From Chloroflexota bacterium (GTDB taxonomy: Bacteria > Chloroflexota > Limnocylindria > QHBO01): a stretch of DNA of 5,523 nucleotides. The notes under the pieces were generated by a model. The model made no database searches and was not told the DNA's origin. It saw nothing but the letters and a program-made list of their open reading frames with translations. The translations under genes and the position numbers were made by a program. Every line of letters starts with the position of its first letter. Positions within the stretch are counted from its first letter, which is position 1. This document shows positions 1 through 5,515 of this stretch, in pieces. The DNA lies in contig JACDBS010000216.1 of assembly GCA_013694795.1 (NCBI GenBank), positions 1-5,523 of the forward strand, in the 5' to 3' direction.

Positions 1-829
1 GGATGCCGGCCAGGATCGGTCCGACCACCGCGCCCACCAGCAGTAGCCCGTACAGCAGGGTGATCGTGCCGCTGTCGAGGTCCAGCGGCCCGGACAGGTA
101 GAGGACCATGAACGGCGCCACGATGTCGAGGCCACGGCCGCCGGCAGCCACCAGCGAGGCCGCCAGGATGAGACGCAGATCGCGACGCACCAGCACCTCG
201 CGCATGTGCGACAGCACCGATCCCGACGCCTTCGCGCGCCGGCGATACGCCGCGTGGTCCTCGCGCACGAACACCGCGATGAGCAGGCCGATGATGAGGG
301 CCGGCACGCCGAACAGGGCGAGCGTCGCCTGCCAGCCGACCGCCAGGATGAGCGCGCCGCCCACGAACGGCACCAGCACGGTGCCGACGTTGCCGCCGCT
401 GATGTGGGCGCTGATGGCGAATCCGCGACGCTCCGGCGGGTACACGTCGGAGAGCAGCGCATTGCCGACCGGATGTTGCGGACTGGAGCCGATGCGCGCA
501 ACGCTGATGGCGCCAATCAACTGGCCGATCGACTGTGTCAGGCCGGCGATCAGCAGGCCGGTGCCGAAGATGAGCTGGCCTCCGGCCAGCAGCGCGGGAC
601 GCGCGATGTAGCGGGTCAGGAACCCATAGGCCAGCTGCATGGTGCCGCCGACCGCGGTGGTGATGGCGATGAAGAGGCCGATATCGCGCTCGGTCAGCCC
701 GTATTCCACGATGACGACCGCGTAGACCAGGGGCAGCAGCGCCGACTGTGCGTGGATCGCGGCGTGCGCGACCGACAGAAGGGCGAGCGTCAACCCCGGA
801 CGAGTGGGACTGCTACGATCGACGACCAT
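1..829 (-). CDS. MFS transporter, Fsr-like, 3' end outside window (partial)
   Basis: Inner-membrane major facilitator superfamily transporter, probably a proton-driven drug exporter. Reading the minus strand from the ATG at 829 gives 276 uninterrupted residues to the window edge, about two thirds of a usual 400-residue MFS protein; the C-terminal helices are missing. Hydrophobic segments lie near residues 13-40, 50-70, 79-98, 102-113, 138-163, 168-188, 219-243 and 256-276, with a basic cytoplasmic loop at about 189-218 between the two halves. The stretch RIGSSPQHPVGNALLS (112-127), followed by SGGNVGT (144-150), resembles the 'G(S)xxFHP' and 'GGNxG' signatures of the fosmidomycin-resistance (Fsr) subgroup, as does the His-rich first helix (AHAAIHAQSALLP). 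That subgroup assignment is from memory of the family. The start is supported by a GAGG Shine-Dalgarno 5 nt upstream. It is divergent from the MarR gene, the usual layout for an efflux pump and its regulator. Substrate unknown. Confidence 0.9.
   Translation of the reverse strand, partial: MVVDRSSPTRPGLTLALLSVAHAAIHAQSALLPLVYAVVIVEYGLTERDIGLFIAITTAVGGTMQLAYGFLTRYIARPALLAGGQLIFGTGLLIAGLTQSIGQLIGAISVARIGSSPQHPVGNALLSDVYPPERRGFAISAHISGGNVGTVLVPFVGGALILAVGWQATLALFGVPALIIGLLIAVFVREDHAAYRRRAKASGSVLSHMREVLVRRDLRLILAASLVAAGGRGLDIVAPFMVLYLSGPLDLDSGTITLLYGLLLVGAVVGPILAGI
814..819 (+). promoter_or_regulatory. Candidate -10 element for a leaderless marR-type transcript
   Basis: TACGAT (4 of 6 to TATAAT, keeping the key first TA and last T) ends 8 bases before the ATG at 828. 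Transcription would therefore start at or within a few bases of the start codon. No Shine-Dalgarno precedes that ATG, which fits a leaderless mRNA. I see no convincing -35 element at 16-19 bp spacing, so this is only a candidate. Confidence 0.35.
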
Positions 830-1310
830 GCCCACCTCAGCCGCCCCACGGCCACGCGCCGTGAGCGAAGGTCCAAGCCTGGAGGCCAGCCTGATCGCCA
901 CGGTCGCGCCGGTCATGCGCCATCTCGTCGCCCACGCGCGCCGCCGGCAAGCCTGGAGCGAGCTGACCTACCAGCAGTACAACGTGCTGCGCATCATCGA
1001 CACCCAGGGGCCGCAGCCGCAGGCAGAGGTGGCTCGCTGGCTGCTGGTCACGGCGCCCGTGGTCACGCGCCTCGCCTCCACCCTGGCCGATGCGGGTCTC
1101 GTCGAGCGCAGGACCGACCCGAAGGACCGGCGCGCCGTGCACCTGGCGCTCACCGCGACCGGCCGGCGCCGGGCACGGGCCATGAGGCGCGACCTGCTCC
1201 AGGCCGCCCACGAGCTGCTCGAGCCGATTCCCGAAGAAAGGCGGGCCGCCGTGGGCGCCGCCCTGGAAGAGCTCCAGGTCCTCCTCCCGGAGCATTCAGC
1301 GCGTCGCTGA
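828..1310 (+). CDS. MarR-family winged-helix transcriptional regulator
   Basis: Cytoplasmic dimeric DNA-binding regulator of 160 residues, a normal MarR length. From the ATG at 828, the N-terminal dimerisation helix is at about 17-38. The winged helix-turn-helix covers about 45-112: LTYQQYNVLRIID starts it, a recognition helix lies at about 74-91 (VTAPVVTRLASTLADAG), and the family signature DPKDRRAVHLALTATG forms the wing at 97-112. The last 45 residues form the C-terminal dimerisation helices. MarR proteins usually repress nearby efflux or stress genes and release DNA on binding small phenolic or drug-like ligands. Start choice is uncertain. ATG 828 has no Shine-Dalgarno but a -10-like TACGAT at leaderless distance; GTG 804 would extend into the transporter gene, and GTG 861 is an in-frame alternative that still keeps the whole fold. 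The 5' end abuts the divergent Fsr-like transporter and the 3' end overlaps the convergent MFS gene by 15 bp. The ligand cannot be told. Confidence 0.93.
   Translation: MPTSAAPRPRAVSEGPSLEASLIATVAPVMRHLVAHARRRQAWSELTYQQYNVLRIIDTQGPQPQAEVARWLLVTAPVVTRLASTLADAGLVERRTDPKDRRAVHLALTATGRRRARAMRRDLLQAAHELLEPIPEERRAAVGAALEELQVLLPEHSARR
831..838 (-). promoter_or_regulatory. Ribosome binding site of the Fsr-like transporter
   Basis: The minus strand reads GAGGTGGG from 838 to 831, with five bases between GAGG and the ATG at 829. It is the clearest Shine-Dalgarno in the window and fixes the transporter start at 829. It lies inside the first codons of the divergent regulator gene. Confidence 0.6.
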
Positions 1311-2696
1311 GGCGGTCCGCGCCTCTGGGGCCGGCGTGGTCGCGCGCCGTTCCGTGGAGCTGTCGATGGTCGTGACTCCCAGGGAGCCGCGGCGCGCGGC
1401 GGCTCGCAGCCCCAGCGCGACCACGGCCAGGATGACGGCGGAAAGTCCGGCCCCCGCGAAAAAGGCGGCGGGAGTACCCCATGCCTCGGCCACGGCGCCC
1501 GCGAAGAGGCCGCCCAAGGGTGCGGAGCCGGCGAAGACGGTGACATAGAAGCTCATGACGCGCCCGCGCAGCGCATCGGTCACATTGGCCTGCACGGTGG
1601 CATTGATGGTGTTGATCATGAGCATGCTGAAGTAGCCTGCCGCCAGCACCAGCGGCGCAGCCAGCCACAAGCTGCGCACGACACCGATGCCAACCAGCAG
1701 CAACGAGAAGACCAGCCCGCCGACGAGCATGAGCGGGATGGCTCGACGCCGGCGCATGAATGCCAGCGTCAGGGAGCCGCCCAGCGAGCCGATCCCCATG
1801 GCTGCGTACAGGCCGCCGTAGCCGGCAGATCCCAGGTCGAGCACCTGCGTAGCGAACAGCGGCAGGAGGATCTGGAAGTTGAAGCCGAACGCGGCGATGC
1901 CGCCCAGCAGCACCAGGCACCAGAACACGAGCGGCGTGCGGACCGAGTAGTTGAAGCCCTCGGCCAGGCTGTGCAGGACCGGCGGATGGCGTTCCGGCTT
2001 CTCGTGGCGCCGGATCTCGCGCGGGTTCATGCGGATCAGGCCGGTGAGGACGCCGGAGTAGGTCAGCGTGTTGATACCCAGGTTGATCGCCACGCCGGCG
2101 ACGGCCGATCCGGTCACCGCGGTGCCAATCGCGATGATCACGCCCGCCAGGGCAGGCCCCACCACGCGCGCCGAGTTGAAGGCCATGGAGTTCAGCGCGA
2201 TGGCGTTGGCCAGCATGCGGCGCGGGACGAGGTCGGCGGCGATCGATTGGCGGATCGGCATGTCGACCGCGTTCACGAGGCCCAACATGAGGGCCATCAC
2301 CATCACCATCCAGATCTCGACGATCCCGGTGGCGGTGAGCAGGAAGATGATGAAAGCCTGCAACGCGGCCGCGATCTGCGACGCGATCAGGGCGAGGCGC
2401 TTGTCGATGCGGTCGGCGAAGACTCCGCCGAACGGGGCCAGGAACATGGCCGGGCCGAACTGGAAGACCGCCACGTAGCCGAGCTGAAGGGGAGAGCCGC
2501 CCAGGGCGAGGACGAGCCACGGCAGGCTGACCTGCTGCATCCAGGTGCCGATCAGGCTCACCACCTGGCCCGTCCAATACAGCCGGTAGTTTCGAATGCC
2601 GAGTGCCTCGAAGCCGCGCTTCAGGCCTCCGAGCGCAGCGCGCAGCGGGAGGGACCGGGGCTGGTCGGGTCGCGATTCGGGTGAGGTATCGGCCAA
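1296..2696 (-). CDS. MFS_3/EntS-like exporter, downstream copy of a tandem pair
   Basis: Inner-membrane MFS efflux protein of 466 residues with a 12-helix pattern, most like the MFS_3 (PF05977, enterobactin-exporter EntS-like) group, whose members export siderophores, macrolides and other small molecules. The N-terminal cytoplasmic segment (1-35) leads into NYRLYWTGQVVSLIGTWMQ (37-55), typical of the group. MFS motif A in the loop after helix 2 reads GGVFADRIDKR (90-100). NAIALNSMAFNSARVVGPAL (164-183) is the conserved helix-5 motif C-like region, and LRGRVM...GSAPLGGLFAG (376-400) is the matching C-terminal region. A basic, Ser/Thr-rich tail follows 430. The start is TTG at 2696: no in-frame ATG or GTG exists before helix 1, a TAG closes the frame upstream, and GGAGA at 2711-2707 is a slightly distant Shine-Dalgarno. 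Against its paralog it has about nine extra residues at 191-200 (TAVTGSAVAG). It lies 52 bp downstream of the paralog with its own candidate promoter; no hairpin terminator is seen after it. Substrate unknown. Confidence 0.93.
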   Translation of the reverse strand: MADTSPESRPDQPRSLPLRAALGGLKRGFEALGIRNYRLYWTGQVVSLIGTWMQQVSLPWLVLALGGSPLQLGYVAVFQFGPAMFLAPFGGVFADRIDKRLALIASQIAAALQAFIIFLLTATGIVEIWMVMVMALMLGLVNAVDMPIRQSIAADLVPRRMLANAIALNSMAFNSARVVGPALAGVIIAIGTAVTGSAVAGVAINLGINTLTYSGVLTGLIRMNPREIRRHEKPERHPPVLHSLAEGFNYSVRTPLVFWCLVLLGGIAAFGFNFQILLPLFATQVLDLGSAGYGGLYAAMGIGSLGGSLTLAFMRRRRAIPLMLVGGLVFSLLLVGIGVVRSLWLAAPLVLAAGYFSMLMINTINATVQANVTDALRGRVMSFYVTVFAGSAPLGGLFAGAVAEAWGTPAAFFAGAGLSAVILAVVALGLRAAARRGSLGVTTIDSSTERRATTPAPEARTASATR

Positions 2697-2715
2697 TGCG
2701 GTCAGGTCTCCGGGA

Positions 2716-2733
2716 AGTTGCTCATGCTAACAA
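2716..2733 (-). promoter_or_regulatory. Operator-like element upstream of the downstream MFS gene
   Basis: On the minus strand this reads TTGTTAGCATGAGCAACT, matching 14 of 18 bases of the element ahead of the upstream paralog (4133-4150). It is a degenerate inverted repeat (GTT...AAC outer arms) rather than a perfect one. It covers the candidate -10 and the predicted transcription start of the gene at 2696, a repressor-like position. Which protein binds is unknown; the MarR protein in this window is the obvious candidate. Confidence 0.5.
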
Positions 2734-2752
2734 CCCGGTCCGCGGGCGTCAT
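2724..2752 (-). promoter_or_regulatory. Candidate sigma70-type promoter of the downstream MFS gene
   Basis: Minus-strand -35 ATGACG (2752-2747, 4 of 6) and -10 TAGCAT (2729-2724, 4 of 6) are separated by exactly 17 bp. The -35 includes the TGA stop of the upstream paralog. Transcription would begin near 2717, giving a leader of about 20 nt that still carries the GGAGA at 2711-2707. The spacing and -10 are the same as ahead of the paralog, which strengthens an otherwise modest match. Confidence 0.45.
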
Positions 2753-4131
2753 GCCGCCTTCTGGCTGGCCCCCGCGGCGGGTGCCCGGACGACTCTCGTA
2801 TCGAGTCGCGGCATGCCCACCGACCGCATCCGCCACGCCACCAGCAGCAGGACGAACATCGCCAGACCAGCTCCGAGGCTGAGGGCGAACGGCGCGCCGA
2901 GGGCCTCCGCCGTGGCGCCCGCGAACAGGCCGCCCAGCGGCGCGCTGCCGGCGAAGACCGTCACGTACAGGGCCATGACCCGACCGCGGAGCGCGTCGGG
3001 GACGCTGTTCTGAATGGTCACGTTGATGGTGTTGACCATGAGCATCGAGAACAGACCGATGCCGGCAACGAGCGGGAAGGCAAGCAGCGGGTCACGCACG
3101 AAGCCCAGCGCGAACGCAAGCCCCAGGAAGCCGGCTCCCCCACCGATGATGAGCCCGACGAGGGGCCGCTGACTGGAGGCGAAGGCCAGTCCCAGCGAAC
3201 CGACCAGCGCGCCGGCGCCCATGGTCGCGAAGAGAGCCCCATAGCCGCTCGAGCCCATGCCGAGCACTTCGCGCGTGAAGAGGGGCAGGAGCGTCTGGAA
3301 GTTCATCGCCAGCGCGGCCACCCCGCCGAGCAGCACGAGCGGCCAGAGGACGGTGGGGGTGGCTCGCGTAAAGCGCAGCCCCTCCGCCAGGCTGGAGCGC
3401 ACCGATGGGAACTGATCCGGCCGCGACGCCCTGTGGAGCAGCCTGGAGTCGATGAGCATCAGGCCGGAGATGACCGAGAGATAGCTGATCGCGTTGATCC
3501 CGAAGTTGCTCGCCACCCCGAAGGCGGCGATGGTGACTCCGGCCACAGCGGGACCCACGACGCGCGACAGGTTGAACGACGTGGAGCTGAGGGCGATCGC
3601 GTTGACGAGATCCTCGCGCGGCACCAGATCGGCGACGAACGCTTGGCGCACCGGCATCTCGATGGCGTTGACGAAGCCGGCCACCAGCGCAAGCAGGTAG
3701 ACGTGCCAGATGTCGATCACGCCCGTAACGGCCAGGCCGAAGAGCGTCGATGCCTGAAGGAGAGCCACCAGGTTGACCGCGATGAGCATGCGCCGCTTGT
3801 CGACTCGATCGGCCAGCACGCCACCGAGCGGCGCCAGGAACATCGACGGGCCGAACATGAACGCCATCACCATTCCGAGCTGCAGTGGCGAGCCGCCCAA
3901 CTGGAGCACCTGCCAGGGAAGCGCCACCGACTGCATCCAGGCGCCGACCAGGCTGCCGCTCAGACCGAACCAGTAGCGCCGATAGTTGGCGTGGCGCATC
4001 GCGGTGAATCCGCGCGCCAGGCCGCCGCCGCGGGCGGGCGGCAACGGCGCCGCCCCATCGGGGAGGCGCATCGGACGCGTCAGGCGGGGCACGGCGCGAC
4101 CGATCCGGGGTGGCAGCTCGGTGATCGTCAT
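2749..4131 (-). CDS. MFS_3/EntS-like exporter, upstream copy of a tandem pair
   Basis: Inner-membrane MFS efflux protein of 460 residues, paralogous to its downstream neighbour along the whole length. A 43-residue basic, proline-rich cytoplasmic N-terminus precedes NYRRYWFGLSGSLVGAWMQ (49-67). Motif A is GGVLADRVDKR (103-113), the helix-5 region is NAIALSSTSFNLSRVVGPAV (178-197), and the C-terminal half carries LRGRVMALYVTVFAGSAPLG (381-400). Shared landmarks include LGGSPLQLG, the FxFGP(A/S)MFLAP stretch before motif A, and FSMLM(I/V)NTIN, so the two are clearly related by duplication. The ATG at 4131 is chosen because a stop-free extension offers no better start. The bases before it hold no Shine-Dalgarno but do hold a perfect inverted repeat and a -10-like hexamer, so the mRNA may be leaderless or nearly so. 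It is divergent from the secreted hydrolase. Substrate unknown; a two-subunit transporter is possible but MFS proteins normally act alone. Confidence 0.93.
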   Translation of the reverse strand: MTITELPPRIGRAVPRLTRPMRLPDGAAPLPPARGGGLARGFTAMRHANYRRYWFGLSGSLVGAWMQSVALPWQVLQLGGSPLQLGMVMAFMFGPSMFLAPLGGVLADRVDKRRMLIAVNLVALLQASTLFGLAVTGVIDIWHVYLLALVAGFVNAIEMPVRQAFVADLVPREDLVNAIALSSTSFNLSRVVGPAVAGVTIAAFGVASNFGINAISYLSVISGLMLIDSRLLHRASRPDQFPSVRSSLAEGLRFTRATPTVLWPLVLLGGVAALAMNFQTLLPLFTREVLGMGSSGYGALFATMGAGALVGSLGLAFASSQRPLVGLIIGGGAGFLGLAFALGFVRDPLLAFPLVAGIGLFSMLMVNTINVTIQNSVPDALRGRVMALYVTVFAGSAPLGGLFAGATAEALGAPFALSLGAGLAMFVLLLVAWRMRSVGMPRLDTRVVRAPAAGASQKAA

Positions 4132-4151
4132 TAGTTAGCTATGCTAACAAA
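4131..4151 (-). promoter_or_regulatory. Inverted-repeat operator at the start of the upstream MFS gene
   Basis: GTTAGC (4134-4139), TAT, GCTAAC (4143-4148) is a perfect 6-3-6 inverted repeat. Including the TT/AA at its edges, 4131-4151 is symmetric with one mismatched pair. TTAG/CTAA half-sites and this size are typical of MarR-family operators. The repeat ends two bases before the start codon and contains the candidate -10, so a bound protein would block transcription. The 18 bases 4133-4150 recur ahead of the downstream paralog. Confidence 0.65.
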
Positions 4152-4169
4152 TATCCGCCGGCGAGGCAA
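4141..4169 (-). promoter_or_regulatory. Candidate sigma70-type promoter of the upstream MFS gene
   Basis: Minus-strand -35 TTGCCT (4169-4164, 4 of 6) and -10 TAGCAT (4146-4141, 4 of 6) lie exactly 17 bp apart. Transcription would start near 4134, leaving a 5' leader of about 0-3 bases before the ATG at 4131. The -10 lies inside the inverted repeat. Confidence 0.5.
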
Positions 4170-4198
4170 CAGTACGAAACTGAGCGAGCGGGCCATCG

Positions 4199-4236
4199 CG
4201 GATCGGTCATGATGGCCGCATCAAGCGACCGATTCG
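4199..4236 (+). other. Long imperfect hairpin ahead of the hydrolase gene
   Basis: The outer stem pairs 4199-4208 with 4227-4236 (10 pairs, one of them G-U). After a 1/3-base internal loop, the inner stem pairs TGATG (4210-4214) with CATCA (4219-4223) around a GCCG tetraloop. There is no T-run on either side, so it is not a standard intrinsic terminator. It could be a leader structure of the hydrolase mRNA, a protein-binding palindrome, or chance in GC-rich DNA. Confidence 0.45.
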
Positions 4237-4253
4237 ACAGGCCCGACCGATTC
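4226..4253 (+). repeat. 10-bp direct repeat CGACCGATTC, two copies
   Basis: CGACCGATTC occurs at 4226-4235 and 4244-4253, with start points 18 bp apart. The core GACCGAT also occurs inverted at 4202-4208 (the left arm of the hairpin) and directly at 4098-4104 inside the start of the exporter gene. Regularly spaced repeats upstream of a gene can be regulator sites, but the core is short and GC-rich. Confidence 0.35.
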
Positions 4254-4288
4254 CCGTACGGCGGGTGCGCCGCCCTCGCACCCGGCGC

Positions 4289-5515
4289 ATGCATCGTGCG
4301 CCCTTCTCCGCCCTACTCCTGTCGCTCCTGGTGGTCCTGTCTCCCGACCTTACGCTGGCGCCCATCCAGGCCGGCGAGCCGGTCGTCGCCGACAAGCAGG
4401 TTGTTGCCGACAAGCCGGTCGTCGGTCCTCGACATCTCGATGAGGTCGTCCTGCCGCCGGTGCCGCGGGTCCCACCTGTCGTGGCGATCGAGCGCCGCTC
4501 GGCCGACCGACGCACCGCCGGAGGCGTGCCACCGGTCGCCGTCGCCCTCGCCGACGCTCCCCGCTACCAGTCGGCACTCGAGGCGGCCCGTGCCGCGGCA
4601 GGGGCATACGGCGTCACCTTTGCCGCGGTGCGGGACGGCCAATTGCTATGGAGCGGGAGCAGCGGCCGCGAGCGCGACGGCCTGACGGAGCTCACGGCGG
4701 ACAGCACGCTCGTCATCGGCAGCGTGACAAAGACCTACGTTTCCGCCCTCGTCCTCCAGATGGCGGAGGAGGGGTTGCTGGATCTCGACGACTCCGTCCG
4801 CGACCACCTGCCATCCGTGCCGGGCATGAGCGGCGAGATCACCATTCGCCAGCTCCTCGACCACAGCAGCGGCCTGGCGGACGTCTTCAACGACACCACG
4901 CGCCGCGGTCTCGAGGAGGATCCAGGGCATGCCTGGACGGCCGAAGAGGTGCTGCGCACGCTTCACGCCCCCTGGTATCCGCCTGGGAAGGGCTGGGCGT
5001 ACGCGAACACGAACTACTTCCTGCTCGGGATGATCGTCGAGCGGCTCACCGGGTCGACCCTGGGCGAGGAGCTCGACCGGCGGATTCTCGAACCGCTGCG
5101 ACTGGAGTCGACTCACCTGATGACCGGGACCGATACGACCGGGCCGCTCGCCCCGGCGTGGAGCACCATCTTCTGGGCGTCAGGCGCCATGACCGCCTCG
5201 GCCGCCGACCTGGCCCGCTGGGGCGACGCGCTGTACGGGGATGGAATGCTCCAGCCCGAGACGCGCGCGGCCATGCTGGCGCTCAACGACCATGACTACG
5301 GCTTTGGCGTCCAGAAGGTCGAGCTTCCCGGCGCCACCGGCTACGGCCACACCGGCCTGCTCAACACCTACACCACGCTCCTCTTCCACGACCCGTCCGA
5401 CGACCTGACCATCGCGCTGCTGGTGAATCGCAGCCACGTGGACCTGGGCGGGATGCTGATGATCCCGGCTCCGGGCGGCGGCCCCTCCCTCTACGAGCTC
5501 GTCACCGGCAACTAG
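4289..5515 (+). CDS. Exported beta-lactamase/DD-peptidase-family serine hydrolase
   Basis: Serine hydrolase of the beta-lactamase family (PF00144), most like Streptomyces R61 D-Ala-D-Ala carboxypeptidase in motif content; it should act outside the cytoplasmic membrane. From the ATG at 4289 (408 residues), a signal peptide covers about 1-28 (hydrophobic SALLLSLLVVL, possible cleavage after IQA). A Pro/Val/Arg-rich linker (about 29-92) follows, then the catalytic domain. Catalytic motifs, in order: SVTK (145-148; nucleophile Ser, general-base Lys), YAN (238-240) and HTG (354-356). All three are intact, so the enzyme should be active. HTG instead of KTG favours a DD-peptidase, esterase or D-aminopeptidase over a class C beta-lactamase. 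QLLDHSSGL (188-196) is a further family hallmark. The domain is full length. The start is uncertain: GTG 4265 would add eight residues, rich in Arg, and neither start has a Shine-Dalgarno. Divergent from the MFS pair; a shared role in antibiotic or cell-wall chemistry is only inferred. Confidence 0.93.
   Translation: MHRAPFSALLLSLLVVLSPDLTLAPIQAGEPVVADKQVVADKPVVGPRHLDEVVLPPVPRVPPVVAIERRSADRRTAGGVPPVAVALADAPRYQSALEAARAAAGAYGVTFAAVRDGQLLWSGSSGRERDGLTELTADSTLVIGSVTKTYVSALVLQMAEEGLLDLDDSVRDHLPSVPGMSGEITIRQLLDHSSGLADVFNDTTRRGLEEDPGHAWTAEEVLRTLHAPWYPPGKGWAYANTNYFLLGMIVERLTGSTLGEELDRRILEPLRLESTHLMTGTDTTGPLAPAWSTIFWASGAMTASAADLARWGDALYGDGMLQPETRAAMLALNDHDYGFGVQKVELPGATGYGHTGLLNTYTTLLFHDPSDDLTIALLVNRSHVDLGGMLMIPAPGGGPSLYELVTGN
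4382..4417 (+). repeat. 18-bp in-frame tandem repeat in the hydrolase linker
   Basis: Two adjacent 18-bp units encode VVADKQ and VVADKP (residues 32-43 from ATG 4289), followed by a third partial VVGP. The units differ at three bases, two of them silent, so the amino acids are kept better than the DNA. They lie in the low-complexity linker just after the signal peptide, a place where length variation by slippage is tolerated. Confidence 0.7.

Larger units (their letters stand above)
4132..4288. other. Divergent intergenic region between MFS exporter and hydrolase
   Basis: This 157-bp region (133 bp if the hydrolase begins at GTG 4265) is the largest gap in the window. Its left end holds the exporter promoter and operator, and its middle holds a long hairpin (4199-4236) and a 10-bp direct repeat. 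I found no good sigma70 promoter or Shine-Dalgarno for the plus-strand hydrolase here. Confidence 0.7.

Noticed and set aside
804..827. GTG 804 as the regulator start
   Set aside because: It would place the start before the TACGAT -10 candidate and further into the divergent gene, adds residues not needed by the MarR fold, and has no Shine-Dalgarno.
206..1375. 389-codon plus-strand open frame across the transporter and regulator
   Set aside because: Its composition is Arg/Asp/Gln/His-rich with no domain signal, and it spans two recognisable genes on opposite strands, so it is not coding.
1150..2577. Long (475-codon) open frame on the minus strand, in a different frame from the MFS gene
   Set aside because: It lacks any family motif, is very rich in Arg/Gly/Pro/His, and overlaps a clear MFS gene; it is the usual off-frame shadow in GC-rich DNA.
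2702..2725. Seven-codon ATG...TGA mini-ORF just ahead of the TTG start at 2696, as a possible leader peptide
   Set aside because: Its ATG overlaps the candidate -10 and lies upstream of the predicted transcription start, so it would not be in the mRNA from that promoter.
3433..4134. Open frame of 233 codons antisense to the upstream MFS exporter
   Set aside because: His/Arg/Asp/Glu-rich shadow frame without motifs; the opposite strand encodes a complete MFS protein.
4199..4236. Hairpin as a rho-independent terminator
   Set aside because: No T-run follows on either strand, and it lies between divergent genes where no transcript should be ending.
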